Source: Methanohalophilus halophilus
GTDB taxonomy: Archaea > Halobacteriota > Methanosarcinia > Methanosarcinales > Methanosarcinaceae
NCBI RefSeq assembly: GCF_001889405.1
Contig: NZ_CP017921.1
Coordinates: forward strand, 634,057-698,056
Direction: 5' to 3'
DNA: 64,000 nucleotides
Every line of letters starts with the position of its first letter. Position 1 is the first letter of the stretch. Positions 17,643 to 26,727 of this stretch are shown piece after piece. The translations under genes were made by a program, and so were the position numbers. The notes beneath the pieces were generated by a model. That model was not told the origin of the DNA and searched no databases. It worked only from the letters and a program-made list of their open reading frames with translations.

Positions 17643-19370
17643 ATGAAGTCTAAAATAAAATTAATCGTATTAGTTGCAATCCTTTTTGCAATAATTTCAA
17701 TAGCAACTGCAGAAAATACAGAGGCAGAAGAATGTTGTCCAGTAGAGATCCCTTCAGCGATAATCACGGTCGAAGCGAACCCTGTACCTGGTAGTAATGG
17801 GAATTATTTTGATTTACAACTGGGTGACGTTCCTGCAGGTTACGATATAAGTAATGGGACATGGACTGGCTGGTGTGCCGACAGTCGTGTGTTCATTACA
17901 CCTGAAACATTGTATGATACTAATGTCTATTGCAGTGAGAATTCCTCAATGCCTGACTACACGAATGACGATGAGCATTGGGACAAGGTCAATTATGTAA
18001 TTAACAGATACCGTAATGGAGCCTACGATACTCAATTAAGTTCTACACCCAAAGCAGACTGGAAGGAAGTTCAGGCTGCAGTCTGGAATCTTACAGATGC
18101 GAATCCTAATTACCAAGGATTTTTTACAACGGCATCTCAATATATTATCGATGATGCATATGCAAACGGGATTGGTTTTTGTCCGGGTGAGAATGATATT
18201 GCTATCGTGGTGATTGATCCTTATGGCAGCGACCCAGATGATCATAAACAACTGTTATTCATTGAAGTAGGTGCAATGATTGATATCGAGAAATACACCA
18301 ACGGAGAAGATGCTGACAACAAAACGGGTCCACTGGTACTTAATGGAAACAATGTTGAATGGACCTACAATGTGACTAATACCGGTTATTACAATTTGAC
18401 AGATGTCAATATAACCGATGACAAACTTGGACACATAGGAACCATCACATTGTTACAGGCAGGCCAATCACAGGAATTCACAGCAAATGGAATTGCTGGC
18501 CTGGGACAGTATGCAAACAATGCAACTGTAGTAGGTACACCTCCATCAGGGCCCAATGTCAGTGATTCAGATCCGAGTCACTATCTGGGGGTTAATGCAA
18601 CAATAGGGGATTTCCTGTGGAATGATACTGCAAATAACAATGGAATCCAGGAAGCTGGTGAACCGGGAATTGAAGGAGTGAACGTCAATCTATACAACTT
18701 CAGTGATGACTCACTCCTGGAAACTACAGTAACAAACGCAAGTGGATACTATAACTTCAGTGTTGCAGCCGGAGAGTATTATATAGAATTCGATTTGCTG
18801 CCCGGCCACATTTTCAGTCCAGAAAAACAGGGTACTGACAATGAATACGATAGTGATGTTGATCCTGCTATGGGAAGAACCGGGAAAATAGACGTTCAAA
18901 CAACCGATTTCAATATGACTTTCGATGCAGGAATGTTTGAAGTGATTCCTGGTATTGATATTGAAAAATCTACCAATGGAGAGGATGCGGATAATAAGAC
19001 AGGACCATACATCCGATTGAACTATGAAGTTGTATGGGAGTTCAATGTTACCAATACCGGTAATGTCAATTTGACCGATATTGAAGTGACCGACGATGAA
19101 CTTGGATCGATTGGAACGATCCCATTGTTACAGCCTGGTGAATCCTGTGTATTGACCGAAAGTGGAACTGCCAGTTTGGGTCAATATGAGAACACAGCTA
19201 TGGCTGAAGGCGTGCCACCAATTGGACCCAATGTAACTGATTCGGACATGAGTCATTACTTCGGACACGATTCGCAACCCAATTTTGAAGTGCCAACGGC
19301 AAATCCTCTGTTAATAATCGGAATGCTGGGACTTGCTGGTGTAATGGGTTTAAGACGGAAAGAAAAATGA
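17643..19370 (+). CDS. Secreted surface protein with thioester-like, DUF11-like and SdrD_B-like domains, copy 1
   Basis: 575 residues. A signal peptide (KLIVLVAILFAIISIATA) is followed by a Cys-containing domain (about 30-200) in which GWCADS and VQAAVW resemble the Cys and Gln motifs of thioester adhesin domains. Next come a DUF11-like repeat (IDIEKYTNGEDADNKTGP), an SdrD_B-like repeat (IGDFLWNDTANNNGIQ, then GYYNFSVAAGEYYIEF) and a second DUF11-like repeat. The C-terminal VPTANPLLIIGMLGLAGVMG plus RRKEK is a sorting signal of PEF-CTERM type. It is probably an envelope-anchored adhesin or sheath protein. Confidence 0.82.
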   Translation: MKSKIKLIVLVAILFAIISIATAENTEAEECCPVEIPSAIITVEANPVPGSNGNYFDLQLGDVPAGYDISNGTWTGWCADSRVFITPETLYDTNVYCSENSSMPDYTNDDEHWDKVNYVINRYRNGAYDTQLSSTPKADWKEVQAAVWNLTDANPNYQGFFTTASQYIIDDAYANGIGFCPGENDIAIVVIDPYGSDPDDHKQLLFIEVGAMIDIEKYTNGEDADNKTGPLVLNGNNVEWTYNVTNTGYYNLTDVNITDDKLGHIGTITLLQAGQSQEFTANGIAGLGQYANNATVVGTPPSGPNVSDSDPSHYLGVNATIGDFLWNDTANNNGIQEAGEPGIEGVNVNLYNFSDDSLLETTVTNASGYYNFSVAAGEYYIEFDLLPGHIFSPEKQGTDNEYDSDVDPAMGRTGKIDVQTTDFNMTFDAGMFEVIPGIDIEKSTNGEDADNKTGPYIRLNYEVVWEFNVTNTGNVNLTDIEVTDDELGSIGTIPLLQPGESCVLTESGTASLGQYENTAMAEGVPPIGPNVTDSDMSHYFGHDSQPNFEVPTANPLLIIGMLGLAGVMGLRRKEK

Positions 19371-19396
19371 GAATGGATTAATCATATCCATTCTTT
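19371..19396 (+). terminator. Hairpin directly after surface-protein copy 1
   Basis: GAATGGAT (19371-19378) and ATCCATTC (19386-19393) are exact reverse complements with a 7-base loop, followed by TTT. The same hairpin follows copy 2. A second hairpin (CTCCTTCCGTAAGGTAGGAG) lies about 20 bases further on. Confidence 0.65.
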
Positions 19397-19707
19397 ATCA
19401 TGAAAAGCATAAGACTCCTTCCGTAAGGTAGGAGATGAATGCACCTTTTTTAACACAAAATATATCTGGATATATAAATTATATAAATATAGTTGTTCCC
19501 AAAAACTGCTCTTTTTTTAATAGCAAATCATGATGATTTGAACAATGCAAACCGTCCCCTAACCGGTTTGTAATCCTGAAACCCCTTACCAAACGTCCTG
19601 ATAAATGGTTCGTATGTTTATATCTGGGTCCTTCACCAATGATTTAACATTGAAACTAAGCTAGTAATGTGTAAAAATCATACTTAATATAAATACGGGG
19701 AAGGGGC
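19397..19707. other. Non-coding gap with promoter of the 19708 gene
   Basis: AT-rich and without an ORF. The stretch near 19460-19510 (TATAAATTATATAAATATAG, then TTGTTCCC) resembles 17405-17445 upstream of the dockerin-like remnant, suggesting the duplication extended further than the genes. GGGGAAGGGG just before ATG 19708 is the ribosome site. Confidence 0.5.
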
Positions 19708-20988
19708 ATGAGATCAAAAGGGCTTAAAGCATTCTGTTATACATTCATAGTTACCCTGTTGCTAATTGGACTGGGAAGTATTGCTGTTGCGGATTCCGAT
19801 GAAGTGAATATCACAATTAACGATGCAAGCATAGGGTTTGCCAATCATACAAGTTCTGACACTGAAGGAAACTGGATAGCTGTTAAGGGTGGAGAAGAAT
19901 TCCGGTTACCCCATCCAATATCTTTTACCTATCAGGGAATAAATGCAACAGATTTCGATTATGGTAGTGCACCCATAAATATAACCATGGATGCAGATGA
20001 CGATTATGCTGTCACCTATCCCTTTGCAAATCATTCAATGTTCACCGATATACCTGGGCAGAACGATGTAGAGCTTGAGTTTTATGGTTCAGATATGTTT
20101 GCCTATGATGATGTTGAACTCTACATCATCAGTGTAAACCGGGGAGTTATCAATGAAATTAACCAAAATCTCAAAGAGGCAGATCTTGCAAGTATAAATG
20201 ATCTAACTGAAAATGCATACAAAAAATACCCTAACGAACAACTTGATGGAAATGGAGATCTTGAAATCACATGTAATGATCTGCAAGCCGGAGATTACAT
20301 GGCCCTTATGCTGCTCAATACCAGTCAAATGCAGAAATACGATGCTTTTATTCTTTCTGCCACAGGATTTGAAGTACTGGAATATGATTCCGTAATAACT
20401 GCGCCCCAGGCTGTTGATCTGGATGAGAATATAAATGTGGATGTCAGACTGCTGAATGCTGCGAATGATACCAGTTACACCTATGGTGCGGTCCTTGTAA
20501 AGGATAGTGTATACAAAGCGGATATTGAAATGCAGTGCAATGGTTCAAAGGAAGGTACCAATCTAACAGTAAACGAGATTCCTTTGATCCAGGGATGTGA
20601 CCTTCTGGGAATTGACTCTTCTAATATTGAGCGCAATGATGTCCAGAATAAGATAATAGAACTAATTGGTCCTGATAATGGGACTATTATAATGAAAACT
20701 GTAGAGGCAAACCAAACCAGTCTCAGTATAACCACAACCGACCTGCCGGAAGATAAATACATCCTGCTTACTGGAGTATACAAATCCGGGGAAGGTCTTG
20801 TTGCATTCGGCCAGCAGGATGTCTTCATTGCCCCGTACAATCCCTATGATTTCAATGAGAATTACATAATCAATATTGTAGAGATAAGTACCGCAGCTTT
20901 TGATTTTATCAGAGGAGAGTTGCCTATCAGAGATATATCTGAACTGGTCTATTACTTCCTGTCAGGGGATGAGTACTATTCCCTGTAA
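19708..20988 (+). CDS. Secreted protein with C-terminal dockerin-like module
   Basis: 426 residues. It has a signal peptide (FIVTLLLIGLGSIAVADS) and a long beta-rich extracellular region of a kind found in methanogen surface proteins, but I cannot name the domain with certainty. The last 50 residues form a dockerin-like pair of helices with a Ca-binding-like loop, YDFNENYIINIVEISTA, then ISELVYYFLSG. The same module ends the proteins encoded at 20969 and 24661. There is no membrane anchor, so retention may depend on that module. Confidence 0.75.
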   Translation: MRSKGLKAFCYTFIVTLLLIGLGSIAVADSDEVNITINDASIGFANHTSSDTEGNWIAVKGGEEFRLPHPISFTYQGINATDFDYGSAPINITMDADDDYAVTYPFANHSMFTDIPGQNDVELEFYGSDMFAYDDVELYIISVNRGVINEINQNLKEADLASINDLTENAYKKYPNEQLDGNGDLEITCNDLQAGDYMALMLLNTSQMQKYDAFILSATGFEVLEYDSVITAPQAVDLDENINVDVRLLNAANDTSYTYGAVLVKDSVYKADIEMQCNGSKEGTNLTVNEIPLIQGCDLLGIDSSNIERNDVQNKIIELIGPDNGTIIMKTVEANQTSLSITTTDLPEDKYILLTGVYKSGEGLVAFGQQDVFIAPYNPYDFNENYIINIVEISTAAFDFIRGELPIRDISELVYYFLSGDEYYSL

Positions 20989-21751
20989 CAGTGAATCGTA
21001 CAGACGTAACCTAGCAGTCGCTATCAAAATATTATGTGTATTGCTTATGATTACTGTGGCAATGCCCCTCTCTAGTGCTGCTGTCACAGAATTGTCCGTA
21101 TATCCCGATTATCCGGTTGTGGGGGAAGATATAAAAATAAATGGTACTGCTCAACCTGATGAATCGATCGATGTAACCGTTTCTTTTAATCAAACTGTAA
21201 ATGTATCTAATGGTACTTACGAATACAGGATAGATGATGTTGAAATTCCTGATGGTTCCAATACTTTTCAGGTGACAAGTGAGAAAGTTAAAGATCTGAA
21301 TGTCCGAGTAAAGATACTTTTCTGGATTACCAAGAGTGCAGATGCTGAATCCGGAGTTGCAACAGTATCCCAATCAAATGTACCTTCAGGAACTTATGAT
21401 ATTATAATTGATGGCCAGGCAGAGGATGGAGAATCAACTGTCAACCTTACCATCAATGCATCCAGCTCGATAAAGGCAGATACACAGGGTTATTTTGAAG
21501 AGACTTATGCCACTAATTCAATACCACCAGGGATATTTGAATTAAACGCTGGCGAAATTAATGAGATAATTACCCTATATGAGGAATTAGTAGTAATCCC
21601 GCCTGAATACGATGTATATGATGCAAACCAGAACTACATAATTGAAATAGAAGAAATTTCTGCAGCGGCAGACGATTACCTTGCAGGACAGTTGCCTATC
21701 ATACAAATATCACAACTGGTAGACTATTTCCTGTCAGGGGACAAATATTAA
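20969..21751 (+). CDS. Secreted Ig-like protein with C-terminal dockerin-like module
   Basis: About 260 residues. ATG 20969 lies within the end of the previous gene (20-base overlap), preceded by AGGGG with no spacing; upstream ATG 20900 would extend it into an unlikely N-terminus. The signal peptide is IKILCVLLMITVAMPLSSA. A beta-sandwich region (LSVYPDYPVVGEDIKINGTA) follows, as in archaeal MG2/Ig-like domains. The end is YDANQNYIIEIEEISAAADD plus ISQLVDYFLSGDKY, the dockerin-like module. It is coupled to and probably diverged from the gene before it. Confidence 0.7.
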   Translation: MSTIPCNSESYRRNLAVAIKILCVLLMITVAMPLSSAAVTELSVYPDYPVVGEDIKINGTAQPDESIDVTVSFNQTVNVSNGTYEYRIDDVEIPDGSNTFQVTSEKVKDLNVRVKILFWITKSADAESGVATVSQSNVPSGTYDIIIDGQAEDGESTVNLTINASSSIKADTQGYFEETYATNSIPPGIFELNAGEINEIITLYEELVVIPPEYDVYDANQNYIIEIEEISAAADDYLAGQLPIIQISQLVDYFLSGDKY

Positions 21752-21857
21752 TAAAAATGGTTTTGAAGAAAATAATTGTTTCTATACTTTATTTCTTACT
21801 ATTCGTACATGTAACCCTTTATACTGTCAGCAAGAAATATACTATAGAGGTGGCGGT

Positions 21858-23585
21858 ATGAAGTCTAAAATAAAACTAGTTATATTAGTTGCAATCCTTT
21901 TTGCAGTAATTTCAATAGCGACTGCAGAAAATACAGAAGCAGAAGAATGTTGTCCAGTAGAGATTCCTTCAGCGATAATCACGGTCGAAGCGCAACCTGT
22001 ACCTGGTAGTAATGGGAATTATTTTGATTTACAATTGAGTGATGTTCCTGCAGGTTACGATATAAGTAATGGGATGTGGACTGGCTGGTGTGCCGACAGT
22101 GAAGTATTCATTACGCCTGAAATATTGTATGATACTAATGTCTATTGTAGTGAGAATTCCTCAATGCCTGGATACACAAATGACGATGAGCAGTGGGACA
22201 AGGTCAATTACCTGATTAATCGATACCGTGATGGAGCCTATGATGATAAACTAAGTTCTACACCCCAAGCAAACTGGAAGGAACTTCAGGCTGCAATCTG
22301 GAATCTTACAGATGCAAATCCAAATTATCAGGGATATAAAACATCGGCATCTGAATATATTATCGATGATGCACAAATAAACGGGACTGGTTTTTGTCCG
22401 GGTGATAATGAAATTGCTATCGTGGTGATTGATCCTTATGGCAACGACCAAGATGATCATAAACAACTGTTATTCATTGAAGTAGGTGCAATGATTGATA
22501 TCGAGAAGTACACCAACGGAGAAGATGCTGACAGTAAAACTGGTCCACTTGTACTTAATGGGAAACAAGTTGAATGGGTTTATAATGTGACAAATACAGG
22601 TTATTACAATTTGACAGATGTCAATGTGACCGATGACAAACTTGGGTATATCGGAACTATTCCACTGTTACAGGCAGGCCAATCACAGGAATTCACAACA
22701 AATGGAATTGCTGGCCTGGGACAGTATGCAAACAATGCAACTGCCGTGGGCACACCTCCATCAGGTCCAAATATCAGTGATTCAGATCCGAGTCATTATT
22801 TTGGAGTTAATGCAACAATCGGAGATTTCCTGTGGAATGATACTGCAGACAACAATGGAATTCAGGAACCTGGAGAGCCGGGAATTGCAGGAGTAAATGT
22901 GAGCCTGTACAATTCCAGTGATGATTTACTGTTGGAAACTACAGTAACAAACGCAAGTGGATACTATAACTTCAGTGTTGCAGCCGGGCAGTATTATATA
23001 GAATTCGATTTGCTTCCCGGTCACATTTTCAGTCCAGAAAACCAAGGTACTGACAATGAATACGATAGTGACGTTGATCCTGCTATGGGAAAGACTGGGA
23101 TAATAGACGTTCAAACAACCGATTTCAATATGACTTTTGATGCAGGAATGTTTGAAGTGATCCCTGGTATTGATATCGAAAAATCTACCAATGGAGAGGA
23201 TGCGGATAATAAGACAGGCCCATACATCCGATTGAACTATGACGTTGTATGGGATTTCAATGTGACCAATACCGGTAATGTCAATTTAACCGATATTGAT
23301 GTGACCGATGATGAGCTTGGATTGATTGGAACCATTCCATTATTACAGCCTGGTGAATCCTATGTATTGACCGAAAGCGGAAATGCCAGTTTGGGACAAT
23401 ATGAGAACACTGCTACGGCTGTAGGCGTGCCACCAATTGGTCCCAATGTAACTGATTCGGACATGAGTCATTACTTCGGACACGATTCGCAACCCAATTT
23501 TGAAGTGCCAACGGCAAATCCTTTGTTATTAATAGGAATGCTGGGACTAGCCATTGCAATGGTATTGAGAAGGAAAGAAAAATAA
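21858..23585 (+). CDS. Secreted surface protein with thioester-like, DUF11-like and SdrD_B-like domains, copy 2
   Basis: 575 residues, the same length as the 17643 protein and roughly nine-tenths identical by eye. The domain order is the same: signal peptide, thioester-like domain (GWCADS and LQAAIW), DUF11-like, SdrD_B-like (IGDFLWNDTADNNGIQ), DUF11-like, then VPTANPLLLIGMLGLAIAMV and RRKEK as sorting signal. Changes cluster in surface-type residues of the first domain. The strict retention of length and of the Cys and Gln motifs suggests both copies are used. Confidence 0.82.
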   Translation: MKSKIKLVILVAILFAVISIATAENTEAEECCPVEIPSAIITVEAQPVPGSNGNYFDLQLSDVPAGYDISNGMWTGWCADSEVFITPEILYDTNVYCSENSSMPGYTNDDEQWDKVNYLINRYRDGAYDDKLSSTPQANWKELQAAIWNLTDANPNYQGYKTSASEYIIDDAQINGTGFCPGDNEIAIVVIDPYGNDQDDHKQLLFIEVGAMIDIEKYTNGEDADSKTGPLVLNGKQVEWVYNVTNTGYYNLTDVNVTDDKLGYIGTIPLLQAGQSQEFTTNGIAGLGQYANNATAVGTPPSGPNISDSDPSHYFGVNATIGDFLWNDTADNNGIQEPGEPGIAGVNVSLYNSSDDLLLETTVTNASGYYNFSVAAGQYYIEFDLLPGHIFSPENQGTDNEYDSDVDPAMGKTGIIDVQTTDFNMTFDAGMFEVIPGIDIEKSTNGEDADNKTGPYIRLNYDVVWDFNVTNTGNVNLTDIDVTDDELGLIGTIPLLQPGESYVLTESGNASLGQYENTATAVGVPPIGPNVTDSDMSHYFGHDSQPNFEVPTANPLLLIGMLGLAIAMVLRRKEK

Positions 23586-23612
23586 GAATGGATTTATCAG
23601 ATCCATTCTTTC
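23586..23612 (+). terminator. Hairpin directly after surface-protein copy 2
   Basis: GAATGGAT (23586-23593) and ATCCATTC (23601-23608) form an exact stem with a 7-base loop followed by TTTC, matching the hairpin after copy 1. Confidence 0.65.
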
Positions 23613-23664
23613 TTGTCAACTACCCCTCCCTTACGGAAGGAGATTCCTGCTCTAAAAGTTGAAG

Positions 23665-23745
23665 ATGTCAGTGAAATCTATCACAGAATTCAGCATTGAA
23701 ATTTCACAACTGTTAGTCTATTTCCTCTCAGGGGACCAATATTGA
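23665..23745 (+). pseudogene. Remnant of a dockerin-like C-terminal module
   Basis: The frame ending at TGA 23743 reads FSIEISQLLVYFLSGDQY, the tail of the dockerin-like module, preceded by only a few unrelated codons. It follows copy 2 of the surface gene. A further module tail upstream of copy 1 indicates that the unit of surface gene plus dockerin-like gene was once repeated more often. Confidence 0.7.
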
Positions 23746-23834
23746 TGAAATTCATTTTGTTGGAATAACACCAATTTTATGGTGGGGAAGGACAAACTGT
23801 TTATTCATTAACACCTAAATATAAAAGGGTGTTA

Positions 23835-24584
23835 ATGATGGACAAAAGAATAATAGGGATCTTACTTTTGTTAATTTGTATCGGATTGATAGGTATCGGA
23901 CAAGCCGGTAAATATTACACATGTACCGAAGACTGTCCTGAACCACAACCCGGGTATAAACTAATCGGATGTACAGTGGTCGTAAATCACATTGTACAGG
24001 ATACTCAGGGTCTACACGTTCCTTCTGGTTCTTCCAATGGTTACGTTTATATCCAGTCCAAAACCGAATACGATGAGAACGGTAACATCGTACATGATGA
24101 AATCCTGGCCTGTGATTACTGGAAAGAGGACCAGCCGTTGCCTCCTTCCGATGAAGAACAGTTTGACATGAATGATTCCGGTGAAACAAACGTTACAGCA
24201 GGCCCTCAATTTGCCGAAGAACTGGAACGTGACATGTTAGTGGATGCCGTAAAAATATACAATACCAATACAGGAAATTTACCTGGTTTCGTACACAGTA
24301 TCCTGGGCAATGAGGTGATGCATGTATATGCAACCATGCCTGATGGAGGGGAAAATGAGTATGCTGCAATTACGGAAAACGGGCAGATTGTTGAAGGAGG
24401 CAACTGGATTGATTTCGACCAGAACGGTCAATACGATGTCTGGCAGGACAGGGGAATTGAACCTACCATGGAATTGTATGTAGATGAAACGGGTACAATC
24501 AAGTACGAAGGATTGACCTTTGGTACAATGGTAAAGGAGTTATTCGTTGATATAGGCATGCAGATCTATGGAATATTTGCCTGA
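23835..24584 (+). CDS. Secreted hypothetical protein
   Basis: About 249 residues with a clear signal peptide (IIGILLLLICIGLIGIGQAG). The mature part has a Cys-rich start (YYTCTEDCPEPQPGYKLIGC) and an acidic middle, and later a short EF-hand-like loop (DFDQNGQYDVWQD). No family is recognised and there is no C-terminal anchor. AAAGGGTG precedes two adjacent ATG codons (23835 and 23838); either may be used. It follows the duplicated surface-protein region without a shared promoter. Confidence 0.7.
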   Translation: MMDKRIIGILLLLICIGLIGIGQAGKYYTCTEDCPEPQPGYKLIGCTVVVNHIVQDTQGLHVPSGSSNGYVYIQSKTEYDENGNIVHDEILACDYWKEDQPLPPSDEEQFDMNDSGETNVTAGPQFAEELERDMLVDAVKIYNTNTGNLPGFVHSILGNEVMHVYATMPDGGENEYAAITENGQIVEGGNWIDFDQNGQYDVWQDRGIEPTMELYVDETGTIKYEGLTFGTMVKELFVDIGMQIYGIFA

Positions 24585-24660
24585 TTTTAGGTTTTTTATT
24601 ACTTTTTTGATTGACCGGACGGCTGTCCCTTAAAAAATCCATATTAATAGCAGTCGCTTA

Positions 24661-25602
24661 TCAGCGATACCCATCAGAACCAAGATACCAGTAATCGATT
24701 ATTTGAGAAATCGCCGCAACATCTAATTTACCGGCATAATAATCATCGATCGCTTTTGACACTTCAGTGGTATCTATCACATAATCCTGATTGAAGTCGT
24801 AAGCATGATAGGAGGAATCAGTTTCTTCCTCTTCTACAGTCCAGGACCACTCCCTGTAATCTGTAGAAACTCCATCATCGGTTATTACCTTAATCTCATA
24901 TGTACCGGGTAAAGACTTTGATGTAGTATAAGAGGAAGTCTGTTCGTTATTGATCTCTTGTACCTCAACCCCATCAACCAGCCAACGTATATTGCATGGT
25001 CGGTTCGTAGTTACAGCAAATTCCTGCGTACTTCCCGCATCTGAAGAAAAATCATCCTGTGGACTGTAACTTTCTATTGAAATTGGTTCGTCTTCATCTA
25101 CTGCAGCAGAGGAACTCCATCCAAAATCCTGTGTGAACATTGCTGCATTGGAATAGGTAACCCCATTGTAGGTATAATCACCTACCCAGATCCCAATACC
25201 AATCTCATTATAATCGGGATTTAAGATATTCGTCCTGTGCCCCGGAGAAGCCATTAAATTATCATGAGCCTTCTGTACATCAAAGGGAATGGTCATCGCG
25301 ATATTTTCGGCTGTTGTGCTCGATTGATAATTGAAATCCTGCAGACGCTGCCAGTAAGATGTGCCGTCATAGGAATCATGACCAAAATAATTATTTTCAA
25401 TCATCTCCCTGCTATGTTCACTGCTCGCCTCATTTAACAGGGAATTGAATTGTAAAGGAGGTATCTCCTGTTCTGCACGTTCTTCATTGATCAAATCCAG
25501 CATTTGTTTTTCCTCGGCAGAATACAGATTCTCAGCAGCCGCCGGAAGGATAAAAAATGTAACTACCAGAGATAATATTAACAAAAATTTTAACTTTTCC
25601 AC
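24661..25602 (-). CDS. Secreted CAP-domain (SCP/PR1) protein with dockerin-like C-terminus
   Basis: 313 residues. After the signal peptide (FLLILSLVVTFFILPAAAE) comes a CAP domain (about 28-165): MLDLINEERAEQEIPPL, EHSREMIENNYFGHDS, ENIAM, SPGHRTNILNPDYNEIG, the residues usual for bacterial-type CAP proteins. An Ig-like segment (IRWLVDGVEVQEI, then GTYEIKVITDDG) follows, and the end is YDFNQDYVIDTTEVSKAIDD with ISQIIDYWYLG, the dockerin-like module shared with 19708 and 20969. Its role may be envelope-associated; CAP function in archaea is not established. Confidence 0.85.
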   Translation of the reverse strand: MEKLKFLLILSLVVTFFILPAAAENLYSAEEKQMLDLINEERAEQEIPPLQFNSLLNEASSEHSREMIENNYFGHDSYDGTSYWQRLQDFNYQSSTTAENIAMTIPFDVQKAHDNLMASPGHRTNILNPDYNEIGIGIWVGDYTYNGVTYSNAAMFTQDFGWSSSAAVDEDEPISIESYSPQDDFSSDAGSTQEFAVTTNRPCNIRWLVDGVEVQEINNEQTSSYTTSKSLPGTYEIKVITDDGVSTDYREWSWTVEEEETDSSYHAYDFNQDYVIDTTEVSKAIDDYYAGKLDVAAISQIIDYWYLGSDGYR

Positions 25603-25734
25603 CGTCTAATCTCCTTGAAATGTCTACTACCAATCTAAAGAAACCTATTATTTGTATTGCACCTAATTATATAAAAATAGCGAATACATTTATAATTAAT
25701 TCAAAAACACAGGTCACAAAAAGATGATTAAGCT

Positions 25735-26163
25735 ATGAACCATATTGGAAAAAGTGCTAAGAAAACCCTGAATGCTTTAAATCAAAGTTTACCTGTGGTT
25801 GTGGGAGTCATAATGGCGATTAGCCTTCTAAAGGCTGCAGTTCCTGAATCGCTTTATTCTACAATCTTCACGGGGAATATCCTGATTGATCCTTTTATAG
25901 GTAGTCTCATTGGCAGTATTGCTGCAGGAAACCCAATTACAAGTTATATAATTGGAGGCGAACTTATCAAACAAGGTGTATCTCTTTTTGCTGTTACAGC
26001 CTTCCTGTTGAGCTGGGTTACTGTAGGAATTATTAGTTTGCCAGCTGAGATGGATATTCTTGGAAAGAAATTTGCCCTCACCAGGAACATAATCTGCTTT
26101 ATCGTATCTTTTTTTGTAGCCATATTAACAGTAATTACTTTAGGAATAGTAGGAGAACTGTAA
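25735..26163 (+). CDS. Permease-like membrane protein, N-terminal half (ArsP/DUF318-like)
   Basis: 142 residues with four hydrophobic segments. GSIAAGNPITSYIIGGELIK is the signature loop of the DUF318/ArsP permease family, which in full length has eight or more helices and two such loops. Here the family is split: a second small membrane protein begins two bases after the stop. The two probably assemble as a heterodimer. The substrate is unknown. Confidence 0.75.
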   Translation: MNHIGKSAKKTLNALNQSLPVVVGVIMAISLLKAAVPESLYSTIFTGNILIDPFIGSLIGSIAAGNPITSYIIGGELIKQGVSLFAVTAFLLSWVTVGIISLPAEMDILGKKFALTRNIICFIVSFFVAILTVITLGIVGEL

Positions 26164-26165
26164 CT

Positions 26166-26660
26166 GTGAGACAATATTATTTTGTTGGGATGATGATCGC
26201 AATCTACCTGGTAGTTTATTTTACATCTCCCACACTTTTCCACGAATCCCTGCTGGAAAACTACTCAATTTTTTTACGTATAATTCCAATCCTTGCACTG
26301 GTATTTGTCTTCATATTCCTTTTCAATCTCTTTCTCAAACCTGATAAGATCAAGAAGCATCTGGGCAAGGAGGCCGGAATGAAAGGATGGGTATTTTCGA
26401 TCGTAGCGGGTATCCTGAGTACTGGACCCATTTATGTATGGTATCCTCTGCTTTCAGATCTCAAAGAAAAGGGAATGAGAACATCTTTCATGGGCACTTT
26501 CCTTTACAATCGCTCTGTAAAACTTCCTCTGCTTCCTATAATGATATATTATTTTGGGTTTATCTATACTCTAATACTTACAATATACATTATTCTGACA
26601 TCTATTATTGTAGGTTATCTTACAGAACTTATAGTGGATGATGAATCCAAATCTAACTGA
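26166..26660 (+). CDS. Permease-like membrane protein, C-terminal half (ArsP/DUF318-like)
   Basis: 164 residues starting at GTG 26166, two bases after its partner. Five hydrophobic segments are visible. ILSTGPIYVWYPLLSDLKEKG and FLYNRSVKLPLLPIMIYY correspond to the second inverted half of DUF318-like permeases. The charged loop LKPDKIKKHLGKEAGMKGW lies between the second and third helices. It converges with the kinase gene after a 67-base gap. Confidence 0.75.
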   Translation: MRQYYFVGMMIAIYLVVYFTSPTLFHESLLENYSIFLRIIPILALVFVFIFLFNLFLKPDKIKKHLGKEAGMKGWVFSIVAGILSTGPIYVWYPLLSDLKEKGMRTSFMGTFLYNRSVKLPLLPIMIYYFGFIYTLILTIYIILTSIIVGYLTELIVDDESKSN

Positions 26661-26727
26661 TACAAAAGAAATGACAATTAATTTTCCAATCAATCAGTTA
26701 ATATTAGATTATATTGATGACGAAAAA

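Larger units (their letters stand above)
17513..19396 (+). repeat. Duplicated segment, copy 1
   Basis: From the TTTCCTGTCAGGG of the dockerin-like tail through the promoter, the 575-codon gene and its terminal hairpin, this segment closely matches 21727-23612, including the leader AGAAATATACTATAGAGGTG before the start. The matching length of about 1.88 kb with equal gene length points to a direct tandem-type duplication. Confidence 0.88.
21727..23612 (+). repeat. Duplicated segment, copy 2
   Basis: The partner of 17513-19396. It starts in the dockerin-like tail of the 20969 gene and ends with the hairpin after the second 575-codon gene. Differences are mostly single bases, many silent, so the duplication is not recent enough to be identical but the reading frame has been kept. 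Confidence 0.88.

Noticed and set aside
23815-24189. 124-codon minus-strand frame opposite the secreted protein at 23835
   Set aside because: The plus-strand gene has a signal peptide and ribosome site; the opposite frame has neither.
15218-25602. Insertion sequence behind the duplications
   Set aside because: No transposase gene, terminal inverted repeats or target duplications were seen; homologous recombination explains the pattern.
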